Origin: Blattabacterium sp. (Cryptocercus punctulatus) str. Cpu
GTDB lineage: Bacteria > Bacteroidota > Bacteroidia > Flavobacteriales > Blattabacteriaceae
DNA: 64,000 bases
NCBI RefSeq assembly: GCF_000236405.1
Contig: NC_016621.1
Location: 409,001-473,000, forward strand
Reading direction: 5' to 3'
Shown here: in pieces, positions 36,106 to 45,539 of the stretch
Layout of the letters: each line of letters starts with the position of its first letter
Position numbering within the stretch: the first letter of the stretch is position 1
Translations under genes and position numbers: made by a program
Notes under the pieces: generated by a model
What the model was told of the DNA's origin: nothing
The model's input: only the letters and a program-made list of their open reading frames with translations
The model's database searches: none

Positions 36106-36655
36106 TATTACATCCATAACTTGGTTTTTTTATGGGGGATATTTTTTTTTCACCATCATACTCTAAAAGAAAATTTAATATGTTTCTAACATCGTATCCT
36201 GTAACTGGAATTCCATTGTTTGGTCTAGAATCATCTAATTGTCCATGATAATATAAATCTCCTATACCATTAAATATAAAAAATTCAGGAGTACATTGAG
36301 CCCCATAATATTTAGCTACTTCTTGTTTTTCATCAAAAAAATAAGGAAATATATAACCTAATTTATGAGATATTTTTTTCATATTTTCAGGAGAATCTTC
36401 TGGATATTTTTCGATATCATTGGAATTTATAGCTAAAAAGGAAATTTCTTTAGGAATATAATCATTAGTTAAACGTACTAATTCTGGATTGATATGTTTA
36501 ACATACGGACAGTGATTACAAATAAACATAATCACAGTTGCTTTATTAGAAAAAAAATCTTGAATATATTTTTTTTCCCCTGATAAAGATTCTAATAATT
36601 TAAAATTTTTTATTTTTATTTTTTTAATTTCATTGGAAGAATAGGTAATTACCAT
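36089..36655 (-). CDS. Thioredoxin-fold (AhpC/TSA, redoxin) protein
   Basis: 188 residues with a thioredoxin-like fold. The active-site segment VIMFICNHCPYVKHINPEL (about 41-59) holds a CNHC dithiol motif, a third Cys lies in YYGAQCTPEFFIF (about 115-127) with the cis-Pro-like TPE, and GQLDDSRPNN (about 137-146) is conserved in this Bacteroidota subgroup. No signal peptide is visible, so it is probably cytoplasmic. The precise substrate is unknown; it may be a peroxiredoxin-like or thiol-disulfide reductase. Confidence 0.85.
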   Translation of the reverse strand: MVITYSSNEIKKIKIKNFKLLESLSGEKKYIQDFFSNKATVIMFICNHCPYVKHINPELVRLTNDYIPKEISFLAINSNDIEKYPEDSPENMKKISHKLGYIFPYFFDEKQEVAKYYGAQCTPEFFIFNGIGDLYYHGQLDDSRPNNGIPVTGYDVRNILNFLLEYDGEKKISPIKKPSYGCNIKWKK

Positions 36656-36687
36656 AATTATTTTTTTAACAATTTTATAAAATTAGT

Positions 36688-37485
36688 TTATTTTTTCTGT
36701 TTTTTTGAAAAAAAATAAAATATTTTTTTTTTTTCTTCTTCAGCTAATTCCTCGTCTATTAATATTCTTCCACTATTTTCATCTATTAAAAGTTTATTAC
36801 GTTGTATTAGTTCGTAGTATTTTTGTGGAGTAATAGCAAGATAAGATCCTAACGGGGCCCCTCTTTGTACAGGAGAAACGGCTACTCCATTTTTAACTCT
36901 ATTTCTTATTTTTTTATAAATTTTTAATAAATTATTATCGATTTTTTTAGAAAAATCTATAGATCTTTCTAGTAATAATTTTTCTTCTTTTTTATTTTCT
37001 GAAAAAATTTTATTTAATTCTTTTTTTTTATGAAAAATATGTTCTTTTTTATTTAAAAAAAGATTTTCTTTTTTTTTAAAAATTTCTTCATTTTTATGAA
37101 TATTTAAATTCATTTGTTGAATTCTTTTTTTATATAATTTAATTTCTAGTTTTTGATAATCAATTTCTTTTTCTAGAAAATATAATTCTTTATTATTTCT
37201 TATATTTTCTTTCTGTTTTTCATATTTTTTTATCAAATTTTCTGAATATTTAATTTCTTTGTTTTTTTGATTGATATCCTCTTTTATAGAAAGAATTTCC
37301 TCATTAATATTTTTTAATTTTTTTTTCATTTTTTCAAGTTCTTCTTCCAAAGAATTGATTTCTATAGGAATATTTTTACGAAAATTTTCTATTTCATCTA
37401 TACGAGAATCTATCAGTTGAAGATTATATAAAATTCTTAATTTATCTATTATTGTAATAGCTACTTTTATTTTATTATTTTCCAT
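36688..37485 (-). CDS. CdsZ-like coiled-coil protein with a cysteine-free zinc-ribbon remnant
   Basis: 265 residues: a long antiparallel coiled coil (about 10-190, rich in Lys and Glu), then the RNRVKNGVAVSPVQRGA segment and a C-terminal small domain. In the general family this domain is a C4 zinc ribbon (pattern GxCxxCF...VCxxCGRIL). Here the corresponding positions read GAPLGSYLAI and LIDENSGRILID, with Pro211, Ser214, Asp235 and Ser238 in place of the cysteines. The rest of the domain is well kept. Its role is unknown; the neighbouring Nif3-like gene 8 bp upstream is a conserved partner in many genomes. Confidence 0.8.
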   Translation of the reverse strand: MENNKIKVAITIIDKLRILYNLQLIDSRIDEIENFRKNIPIEINSLEEELEKMKKKLKNINEEILSIKEDINQKNKEIKYSENLIKKYEKQKENIRNNKELYFLEKEIDYQKLEIKLYKKRIQQMNLNIHKNEEIFKKKENLFLNKKEHIFHKKKELNKIFSENKKEEKLLLERSIDFSKKIDNNLLKIYKKIRNRVKNGVAVSPVQRGAPLGSYLAITPQKYYELIQRNKLLIDENSGRILIDEELAEEEKKKIFYFFSKKQKK

Positions 37486-37493
37486 AATATTTT

Positions 37494-38597
37494 TTAATAA
37501 AAATATTTAACTGGATTAGTATGAATTTCTGATTCATAAACAGGTATATGAGTAAATTTTTTATCTAAAAAAAATTTAAGAAGATTTTTATTAAATTTTT
37601 CAGATTCATAATGTCCTATATCTACAATCAATATTTTTTTTTCAGATTTGAAAAAATCATGATATTTAAAATCAGAAGATATAAAAACATGGGCTTTTTC
37701 TTGTATAGCTTTTTCAATACCAAAACTTCCAGAACCTGCAATCATAGCTATTTTTTTAATTTTTTTTCCTATGAATATAGAATGTCTAATACACAATAAA
37801 TTCATTCTATTCCTTAAATAAAGAAGAAAATCATATTCATTCATTTCTTCTATCAGAAATCCTATTATTCCTATTCCAATATAGGGATTAATATTTTCAA
37901 TATTATAAATTTCATATGGAACTTCTTCATAAGGATGACTTTTAAAAAGTGCTTCTTTAATTAAATTCAATTTATGGGATGAAAAAACTACATTAATACA
38001 AGTTTCTTTTTCTATATGAAAATGTCCTTTTTTTCCAAAAAAAGGTTTTGATTTTTCGTTTCCCATAAAGCTTCCAAAACCATCAAAATTATAACTACAA
38101 CGACTGTAATTAGATATTTTTCCAGCTCCTGCATTAAATAAAGCATTTCTAACTTTATCAGAATAAGAAATTGGAACATAAGTTGTTAATTTTTTTATAG
38201 TCCCCTTTTTAGGAAATAAAGATTTTTCTCTGTTTAACTGTAAAAGTTTGGATATGTAAGAATGAGTTCCTTCCCAGCTTACATCCAGATTAGTATGAAT
38301 TACATAAATAGATATATCATTTTTTAATGCAGAAATTACGACTCTTTCTGAAAAAGTATTTCCAGTTAAACTTTTTATTGATTTAAAAAGAACCGGATGA
38401 AATGATATAATAAGATTACAATTTTTATGTATAGACTCTGAAAATACCTCCTCAGTAAGATCTAAAGTTATCAATATTTTTTTTACTTTTTGAAAATAAG
38501 ATCCCACTATAAGTCCTATATTATCATAGGATTCTGCATATTCCCTAGGAGCTAAATTTTCTAACTCTTCAGCGATATCTCTTACTAAGACTTCCAT
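37494..38597 (-). CDS. Nif3-like dinuclear metal centre hexameric protein
   Basis: 367 residues with the two halves of the NIF3/DUF34 family separated by an inserted PII/CutA-like domain (about 130-235, beginning KLTTYVPISYSDKVRNALF). Metal-binding segments are LIISFHPVLFKSIKSL (about 63-78), YVIHTNLDVS (about 97-106), and the C-terminal VDIGHYESE (about 325-333). The family forms hexameric rings with two metals per subunit; the old label GTP cyclohydrolase type 2 is poorly supported. It precedes the CdsZ-like gene in one operon and diverges from lipA. Confidence 0.9.
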   Translation of the reverse strand: MEVLVRDIAEELENLAPREYAESYDNIGLIVGSYFQKVKKILITLDLTEEVFSESIHKNCNLIISFHPVLFKSIKSLTGNTFSERVVISALKNDISIYVIHTNLDVSWEGTHSYISKLLQLNREKSLFPKKGTIKKLTTYVPISYSDKVRNALFNAGAGKISNYSRCSYNFDGFGSFMGNEKSKPFFGKKGHFHIEKETCINVVFSSHKLNLIKEALFKSHPYEEVPYEIYNIENINPYIGIGIIGFLIEEMNEYDFLLYLRNRMNLLCIRHSIFIGKKIKKIAMIAGSGSFGIEKAIQEKAHVFISSDFKYHDFFKSEKKILIVDIGHYESEKFNKNLLKFFLDKKFTHIPVYESEIHTNPVKYFY

Positions 38598-38672
38598 TAA
38601 AAAAAATATAAAATAAAAAGTATGACAAATTTATAAAAAAAATTGATTTTATTATATTTAGTAGATAGATAA

Positions 38673-38697
38673 AATAGAATCTAGATCAAATTCTATT
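38673..38697. repeat. Short inverted repeat in the Nif3-like/lipA divergent gap
   Basis: AATAGAAT and ATTCTATT are separated by nine bases (ctagatcaa). The 164 bp gap between the divergent genes holds no gene. The dyad could be an operator-like site or simply a chance palindrome in AT-rich DNA. Confidence 0.3.
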
Positions 38698-38761
38698 ATA
38701 TTAATTTTAGTTTAAAATAAAAATATTAATTTTTATTTACTAAAAAATAAAAAAAAATATC

Positions 38762-39616
38762 ATGAATTTAATTCAAAAAAAACCTAATTGGATAAAAGTG
38801 AAATTTCCAATTGGAAAAAATTATAAAAATTTACAAAAATTAGTTTCTTTACACAAACTAAATACAATTTGTCAGAGTGGTAGTTGTCCTAATATAGGAG
38901 AATGTTGGGAAAAAGGAGTTGCCACTTTTATGATATTAGGTAACGTTTGTACAAGATCTTGTAGATTTTGTGGTGTCAAAACAGGACGTCCTGAAAATAT
39001 AGATTGGAAAGAACCAGAAAAAGTGGCTAAATCAATTAAAATATTGAAAATTAAACATGCTGTGATCACTTCTGTGAATAGAGATGATTTAAAAGATATG
39101 GGTGCTGCTATATGGATAGAAACCATAAAAATTACTAGAAAACTAAATCCAGGTATAACAATCGAAACATTGATTCCGGATTTTAAAGGGGAACAAAAAA
39201 TTATAGATCAAATAATAGATCTTAATCCAGAAGTTATTTCTCATAATGTAGAGACTATTTCTAGGTTAACAAAAAAAATACGTATTCAAGCAAAATACGA
39301 TCGTAGTCTTAAAGTTCTACAATATATTAAGGAAAAAAATAAAAATATTCGTACAAAAACGGGGATTATGTTAGGATTAGGAGAAAAAAAAGAAGAAATA
39401 TTAGTAACGATGAAAGATATAAAAAACTCTCAAGTAGATATTTTAACTATAGGACAATATTTACAACCTTCTTTAAAACACTTTTCCGTACGTTTTTTTG
39501 TTTTACCGGAAGAATTTAAAGAATTGAAAAAAATTGGATTAAAAATAGGATTTAAATATGTAGAAAGTGGACCTTTGGTTCGCTCTTCTTATCATGCAGA
39601 AAAACATGTAAAATAA
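38762..39616 (+). CDS. lipA: Lipoyl synthase
   Basis: Radical SAM enzyme that inserts two sulfurs into the octanoyl group on E2 and GcvH proteins, needed for the 2-oxoacid dehydrogenases encoded in this window. 284 residues. The auxiliary cluster cysteines lie in CQSGSCPNIGECWEKG (about 37-52) and the radical SAM cluster is CTRSCRFCGVKTG (CxxxCxxC, about 64-76). The C-terminal RSSYHAEK (about 275-282) carries the Ser ligand of the auxiliary cluster. Confidence 0.97.
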   Translation: MNLIQKKPNWIKVKFPIGKNYKNLQKLVSLHKLNTICQSGSCPNIGECWEKGVATFMILGNVCTRSCRFCGVKTGRPENIDWKEPEKVAKSIKILKIKHAVITSVNRDDLKDMGAAIWIETIKITRKLNPGITIETLIPDFKGEQKIIDQIIDLNPEVISHNVETISRLTKKIRIQAKYDRSLKVLQYIKEKNKNIRTKTGIMLGLGEKKEEILVTMKDIKNSQVDILTIGQYLQPSLKHFSVRFFVLPEEFKELKKIGLKIGFKYVESGPLVRSSYHAEKHVK

Positions 39617-39633
39617 AAAAAATAAAATATTTT

Positions 39634-42228
39634 TTAATAATTTTTTTTTTCTATTCCAAAAGAATATTGAAATATTTTATCATTCCATAATTTTTTTTCA
39701 TAGAGAAAATTTTTTAGATAAAAAGATACAGATTGATCCTTTCCATATCTAGAAAAAATAATAAGTTGTTCCATAGGACGAGTAGTAGCTACATATAATA
39801 AATTTAGATTATCAATCCTTATTTTAGATAGATATTCTTCATAAATATTTATGAAAAAATGATCATTTATATATTTAAAATAAGGTTCTATTTCTATATA
39901 GATAGAATCCAACCCATGATATAAATTAGGACATACATCTATCCATATTCCTTCCTTTTTTTTTTTTGAAAAAGCATTCCAATCTGTAAAAGGGAGAATT
40001 ACTACAGGAAATTGCAATCCTTTAGATTTGTGAATAGTCATAATACGAAGAGCATCTGTATTATCAGAAATAATGATACTTTCTTTTTCTTTTTTGGATT
40101 CCCAATATTCTAAAAAATCTACAATAGAATTTCCTACAATTTTTATAGAACGATGAACAAAGTCTAAAAAAGAATAGATAGATTCCGTATTATATTGATT
40201 TAATAATCCAAATCCATCAATGACCTGTTCTACTATATTGTAGATAGATTTATTATATATATTTTTTAAATCTAATATTTTATTTGTAATAAAAATTTTT
40301 TTTAAAAAAAGATCGAATGGTAAAAAAATAGATTCTACTAGAAAGTCATGATCTCTTTTTTTGGTATAAATTAACTTATTTTTTAATAATAATAAAATTA
40401 AAGTAGCTCTTTTTTGATAACAATGTGGTTTTAAAAGTATATAAAAAAAATGTATAATGATTTCTATTTCCAAATGATTTTTTACAAGAAGAGATACGGA
40501 AGTATTTACAATAAATCCATCTTCTAAAAGTTTTTCAGATAAAAAATTTCCATCTTCGTTATTTCTAACTAATATAGCTATATCTGATAATTTATATTTC
40601 TGTTTTAACAATTTTTTTATTTTTTTTTTTATTTTACAGTAAAGTTCATTTCTGTAATTTTTTTGTTCTATAATAAAATTTAATTCTACATATCCTCCAG
40701 GTTTTTTAAATTCTTTTTGTTTGGATTCCTTATATATTTTTTTATAAAGAGTAGAATTAAAAATTTTAGATACTGATTGATAAAGTGAATTATTAAATTT
40801 TACAATTTCTTCATAACTACGAAAATTAGTACCTATAGTGATTATTTTTTTGTGATAAGATTTAGATGAAGAAGAAATTAAATGAAGAAAAAGATTATAA
40901 TCTACACCTCTCCAACGATATATAGATTGTTTAGGATCTCCTACAATCATAGCTGATCCATTTTCTGATAAAGCATTTTCAATTAGAATTCGAATATTAT
41001 ACCATTGTAAAAATGAAGTATCCTGAAATTCATCTAGAAAATAATGTTTATATTGTACCCCCATTTTTTCATAAATTAGGGGGATGGGATCTTGAATAAT
41101 TCTTTCATGAAGTATTTTATTTAATTCTGCGTTTAAAAAAATTTTTTTTTCTTCTTTTAAAAATAAAAATTCTTTTTCAATTTCCTGTATTATAGATAAA
41201 TAATGAAAATTTTTTAAAAAAAGTTTATCTAAAATATAGGAGAAAATATATTTTTTATATATAAATTTTGTTTCTTGATATAAAGAAAGTATTTTTTTTT
41301 TATTCCTTTCTATCAATATTTTTTGATCCATATTTATAGTAGAATTTTTACTACTATACAATACTTTTTTTTGAATAGATTTTTCAATACGTTGATGAAA
41401 AGGATTTAATATTATGTTTTTTACACGGAATTTTTGAAAAAGTTTTGGAAAATCTGAATAATAGAATGAATGTTTTTTAATAGATGTTTTTTTTAAAAAT
41501 TCAAAAAATTTTTCTCCTTGTTTTTTACATTTTTTTTCAAATTTTTTCGTTCTTTTTAACAATTTTTTTTTTAGTATTATCCAATCATCAAAAGATTGAA
41601 ATCTAATTTTTTTCATATAAAAAAAACTATTTTCCTCTACTATAAGACTAGCTATTTTAAATAGTTCTTTTCTGATATCCCAATTTTTTCCTTTTTTTAA
41701 TCTTTCCAAAGAAAATTGGATCAAAATATGAGACCATTTTTCTGAACTTTTTAATCTATTATATAAATTATCTATAACTTCCCATAAAAATTTATGGGTA
41801 TCCATTTCTATATATATATTTTTATTAGAAAAAAAAGATCGAATGATACGATAAGTAAATTTATCAATAGTACTTATAGATAAAGAAGAAAAATCGGATA
41901 AAATTTCAGATAATATTTTTTTAGCGCGTTCAGATAGTTGCCTTTTTGTTAATTTTAAATCTTTTATAATAGAATTGTACAAAGAATGATATTCCTTACT
42001 AATTTTTTGATTAGAAAATTCTTTTATACATTGTAATATCCTTTTTTTTATTTCTTCAGTAGCTTTATTTGTAAAAGTTAAAGCTAAAATCCGCTTGAAT
42101 TCGTCACAATGAGGACTTTTAAAAAGAATAAAAAGGTAATTTTTTACCAAAAAAAAAGTTTTTCCAGAGCCTGCTGAAGCGTTGTATATTTTTAATGTAG
42201 CTGGAATCAATATAATAAATTTTATCAA
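39634..42228 (-). CDS. RecB/AddA-like UvrD-family helicase without a nuclease domain
   Basis: Superfamily 1A helicase of 864 residues, as expected for the subunit of a RecBCD/AddAB double-strand-break repair enzyme. Motifs: YNASAGSGKTFFLV (motif I, Lys23), LALTFTNKATEEIKKRI (Ia), DEFQDTSFLQW (II), GDPKQSIYRWRGVDY (III), MTIHKSKGLQFPVVILPF (V), LNLLYVATTRPMEQLII (VI). The chain ends about 45 residues after motif VI, with no PD-(D/E)XK nuclease block; B. subtilis AddA and E. coli RecB run to about 1200. The only possible start is TTG at 42228. No recC, recD or addB neighbour is present. Confidence 0.87.
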   Translation of the reverse strand: MIKFIILIPATLKIYNASAGSGKTFFLVKNYLFILFKSPHCDEFKRILALTFTNKATEEIKKRILQCIKEFSNQKISKEYHSLYNSIIKDLKLTKRQLSERAKKILSEILSDFSSLSISTIDKFTYRIIRSFFSNKNIYIEMDTHKFLWEVIDNLYNRLKSSEKWSHILIQFSLERLKKGKNWDIRKELFKIASLIVEENSFFYMKKIRFQSFDDWIILKKKLLKRTKKFEKKCKKQGEKFFEFLKKTSIKKHSFYYSDFPKLFQKFRVKNIILNPFHQRIEKSIQKKVLYSSKNSTINMDQKILIERNKKKILSLYQETKFIYKKYIFSYILDKLFLKNFHYLSIIQEIEKEFLFLKEEKKIFLNAELNKILHERIIQDPIPLIYEKMGVQYKHYFLDEFQDTSFLQWYNIRILIENALSENGSAMIVGDPKQSIYRWRGVDYNLFLHLISSSSKSYHKKIITIGTNFRSYEEIVKFNNSLYQSVSKIFNSTLYKKIYKESKQKEFKKPGGYVELNFIIEQKNYRNELYCKIKKKIKKLLKQKYKLSDIAILVRNNEDGNFLSEKLLEDGFIVNTSVSLLVKNHLEIEIIIHFFYILLKPHCYQKRATLILLLLKNKLIYTKKRDHDFLVESIFLPFDLFLKKIFITNKILDLKNIYNKSIYNIVEQVIDGFGLLNQYNTESIYSFLDFVHRSIKIVGNSIVDFLEYWESKKEKESIIISDNTDALRIMTIHKSKGLQFPVVILPFTDWNAFSKKKKEGIWIDVCPNLYHGLDSIYIEIEPYFKYINDHFFINIYEEYLSKIRIDNLNLLYVATTRPMEQLIIFSRYGKDQSVSFYLKNFLYEKKLWNDKIFQYSFGIEKKNY

Positions 42229-42269
42229 TAATTCTTTTAAAGATAAAACGAAATAAAAAAAAAATTAAA

Positions 42270-44453
42270 ATGATAAAAAAAATTTGGGAAAAAAAAAATT
42301 TAATTAAAATATTATTTATCGTTTATTTTTTCAGATTTTTTTTTGTATCGTGTAAAATTATAAAAAAAATACCAAAAGAAAAATATTTACTTAAAACAAA
42401 TAAAAAAAATATAAATTTTTTATTTTTAAAAAAAATAATTCCAAAAAATAAATCTATAAAAAGTATTTATTGTAATTTTTTTTATTTTAAAAACGTAGAA
42501 AAACCTATAAAAATCGAATTCCCTTATTTTAAAAAAAATTATGTAAAAAATGTTAATTCAAAAGGATTTTTTGAGGATAATATAAATTTTTATATTCTTA
42601 AAAAGAAGAAAAAAAAAAGAAAAATAACTTATAATATTCATACTAGTGGAAGACCTTATTTTATCAATGAAATTATTTACAATTTTCAAGAAAAAGAGTT
42701 AAAGGATATTTATATAAATAATATTAATTCTAGTTTAATTAAAAAAAAAGAACAATACAGTGAAAAAAACATAATATTTGAAATAGAAAGGATGAAAAAA
42801 ATGTATGAAAATTATGGTTATTATAATTTTCAGGTATCCGATATTAAGTTTCATGTAAATTTTATAGAAAATCAAAAAATAAATTTATATATGGAAGTAA
42901 AAAATTTCCATAATCATAAAAAATATTTCTTCAATAAAATTGTGATAAGAATCAATAATGAAAATAAAAATTTTTTTATTTACAATGGATATCAATTTTT
43001 TGTTCCTACCGATAAAAAATTTAATCCAAAAATTATCACGGATGTTTTCACTATTTTTCCTGGATCTTTGTATAATAAAAATGAGGTTTTAAAGACTCAA
43101 AAAAATATTTATTCTTTGCATAATTTTGATATTAATCAATTTAAACTAGAAGAAGAAAAAAAAAACAATTTAAATTCAAAAATTGCCTTTTTAAATGCTG
43201 AAATTTTTTTGAAAACTATAAAAAGTAATGAATTAAAATTTTATTTAGTAAATTCTATATCCAAAAAAATGGATATAAAAATCAATCCAAAAATAACTTT
43301 ACTAAGTAGAAATATACTACAACAAAATGGTGCAAATTTTATGTTTTCTATAAAAGGAAGTTTAAATTATTCTCCAAAAGAAATTTTTAACCTATCTAAA
43401 ATTTCCTTGAAAGGAAATTTTATCTATCCAGGATTTTTATCACCTTTTATATCATCTATGATTCCTAAATATTACTTATATAGAACTCATACTTCTATTA
43501 TTTTTCAAAAAAAGAATAAAAAAAATATAGATATAAAAAAATACATATTTTCCAATTTTATTAATTATGAATGGAAGGTAACTCCTTATAGAAAACATAA
43601 AATAAAAATGATCATTTTTAAAGTTATCAAAAAAATGATTAATTATAAAAATGGTAAAAAAACAAATAATGATCATTTTGATTCAAAAAATCCTATACAA
43701 AAGACAAAAATTAATAGGATAAAGGATAATTTTATCAATTCTATTATTTATAATTATGATATGAATCAATTTTTGGATTATAGTAAAAAAAATCCTATTG
43801 CATTACGTGGAAATATAGATATTTCTGGAAATATTTTATATTATTTATTTCAAAAAATTTTTTTTCCTTATAAAAATAAGTTATTGAATAATATTTTTTT
43901 GGTTAAATACAATTTAGATTTCAAAAAATATTTTTTTTTATCTAAAAATTATTTTCTAATATCAAGGTTATTTCTTGAAAAAAATTTTAATTATGAAAAA
44001 ATTCCAAAAAATTATTTTTCAGGAATATCTAAATTTTGTAAAAAGGGTATAGAATCGAATAGTATTCATCTAAATATAGATAAAAATTCATCATTTAATA
44101 AAATTTTATTAGTAAACGAATATAGAAATCAAATACTTTCTAATTTATTTTCAGTTATTTTTTTTTACTTAGAAAATAGAGAACTGTTAAACAAAGAAAA
44201 TAATAATTCAAAAAAAATAGAAAAGTTGATATGGAACCCTTTTTATAAAGAATTTTTATTAGAAGGAGGAATAGGAATTCGATATGATCTTAAATTTTTT
44301 GTTTTTTTTGTAGATCTTGTATATAAATTTTATGATTCATCTCAAAAGGGATGGATCATAAATTATATAAAATTAAAAAAACCAGGGATCAATTTTGGAA
44401 TTGACCCCCCCTTTTTAGAAAAAAATTCTTTACATTTTTTAATTCTTAATTAA
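42270..44453 (+). CDS. TamL-like outer-membrane lipoprotein (BamA/TamA family)
   Basis: 727 residues with little exact sequence conservation but the expected plan. There is a lipoprotein-type N-terminus with a hydrophobic run ending FFVSC, followed by KIIKKIPKEKYLLKTNK, which is the Bacteroidota TamL pattern (VPxGExLLxxN). POTRA-like segments follow (about 100-300), and a C-terminal beta-barrel ends in GGIGIRYDLKFFVFFVDL and INYIKLKKPGINFGIDPPF. TamL is thought to work with TamB in outer-membrane assembly. Lys/Asn/Ile richness reflects AT bias. It is 14 bp upstream of fba. Confidence 0.75.
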   Translation: MIKKIWEKKNLIKILFIVYFFRFFFVSCKIIKKIPKEKYLLKTNKKNINFLFLKKIIPKNKSIKSIYCNFFYFKNVEKPIKIEFPYFKKNYVKNVNSKGFFEDNINFYILKKKKKKRKITYNIHTSGRPYFINEIIYNFQEKELKDIYINNINSSLIKKKEQYSEKNIIFEIERMKKMYENYGYYNFQVSDIKFHVNFIENQKINLYMEVKNFHNHKKYFFNKIVIRINNENKNFFIYNGYQFFVPTDKKFNPKIITDVFTIFPGSLYNKNEVLKTQKNIYSLHNFDINQFKLEEEKKNNLNSKIAFLNAEIFLKTIKSNELKFYLVNSISKKMDIKINPKITLLSRNILQQNGANFMFSIKGSLNYSPKEIFNLSKISLKGNFIYPGFLSPFISSMIPKYYLYRTHTSIIFQKKNKKNIDIKKYIFSNFINYEWKVTPYRKHKIKMIIFKVIKKMINYKNGKKTNNDHFDSKNPIQKTKINRIKDNFINSIIYNYDMNQFLDYSKKNPIALRGNIDISGNILYYLFQKIFFPYKNKLLNNIFLVKYNLDFKKYFFLSKNYFLISRLFLEKNFNYEKIPKNYFSGISKFCKKGIESNSIHLNIDKNSSFNKILLVNEYRNQILSNLFSVIFFYLENRELLNKENNNSKKIEKLIWNPFYKEFLLEGGIGIRYDLKFFVFFVDLVYKFYDSSQKGWIINYIKLKKPGINFGIDPPFLEKNSLHFLILN

Positions 44454-44467
44454 ATAAAAAAAAACAC

Positions 44468-45535
44468 ATGTCTAAAAAATTTCCTTCTGGGGTTATTACC
44501 GGGAGTATTATCCAAGAAATATTTGAATATGCTAGGGAAAAAGTATTTTCCATACCTGCTGTAAATGTTATTGGATCTAATACTATGAATGCTGCAATGG
44601 AAACTGCTGCAGAGGTTAATTCCCCCATAATTATTCAAATATCTAATGGTGGAGCTGTTTTCAACGCAGGAAAAGGATTAAGTAATCACGAACAAAAAGC
44701 AGCTATCCAAGGGTCTATAGCTTGTGCAAAACATATCCATGAACTAGCTAAATTTTATAAATCTACTGTAATTCTTCATACAGATCATTGTTCTAAACAA
44801 TCTCTATCATGGATAGATGGATTGATGATTGCTAATGAAAAACATTATAAACGTTTTGGTAAAACGTTATTTAGTTCTCACATGTTAGATCTTTCTCAAG
44901 AATCTTTAGAAGAAAATATTAGTACTTGTGAAAGATACTTTGAAAGAATGAATAAAATTAAAATGACCATTGAAATAGAACTTGGAGTTACGGGAGGTGA
45001 AGAAGATGGTGTAGATAATTCTAATATAGAAAACAATAAACTTTATACTCAACCAAAAGAAGTCTCGTATGCTTATGAAAGATTAATCAAAATAAGCAAA
45101 AAATTTATTATAGCGGCTTCATTTGGAAATGTACACGGAGTATATAAATCTGGTAATATTATTCTACGTCCGGTAATTTTAAAAGAATCTCAAAAGTACA
45201 TACAAAAAAAATTTTATACCAAAAAAAAAACCAGTTTTTTTGTTTTTCATGGAGGATCTGGTTCTTCTATCAAAGAAATTCAAGAATCTATTAGTTATGG
45301 AGTTGTTAAAATGAATGTGGATACAGATTTACAATATGCTTTTACCTGTGGAATAAGAGATTATATGAATAAAAATAAGGAATATCTGAATAAACAAATC
45401 GGAAATCCAGAAGGTAAATATCTTCCAAATAAAAACTATTATGATCCTAGAATATGGCTTAGAAAAGGAGAACAATCATTCAAAGAATTATTAAAAAAAT
45501 ATTTTGAATTAATGAATAATATTAACACTTTATAA
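44468..45535 (+). CDS. fbaA: Fructose-bisphosphate aldolase, class II
   Basis: Zinc-dependent aldolase linking fructose-1,6-bisphosphate to DHAP and GAP. 355 residues, the class IIA length. The zinc and catalytic segment is [13 protein letters not shown] (about 102-114), the second zinc region [12 protein letters not shown] (about 174-185), and [20 protein letters not shown] (split across about 260-279) is the phosphate loop. DHAP from GlpD can enter here. It lies 14 bp after the TamL-like gene and 4 bp before accD. Confidence 0.96.
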   Translation: MSKKFPSGVITGSIIQEIFEYAREKVFSIPAVNVIGSNTMNAAMETAAEVNSPIIIQISNGGAVFNAGKGLSNHEQKAAIQGSIACAKHIHELAKFYKSTVILHTDHCSKQSLSWIDGLMIANEKHYKRFGKTLFSSHMLDLSQESLEENISTCERYFERMNKIKMTIEIELGVTGGEEDGVDNSNIENNKLYTQPKEVSYAYERLIKISKKFIIAASFGNVHGVYKSGNIILRPVILKESQKYIQKKFYTKKKTSFFVFHGGSGSSIKEIQESISYGVVKMNVDTDLQYAFTCGIRDYMNKNKEYLNKQIGNPEGKYLPNKNYYDPRIWLRKGEQSFKELLKKYFELMNNINTL

Positions 45536-45539
45536 AACT

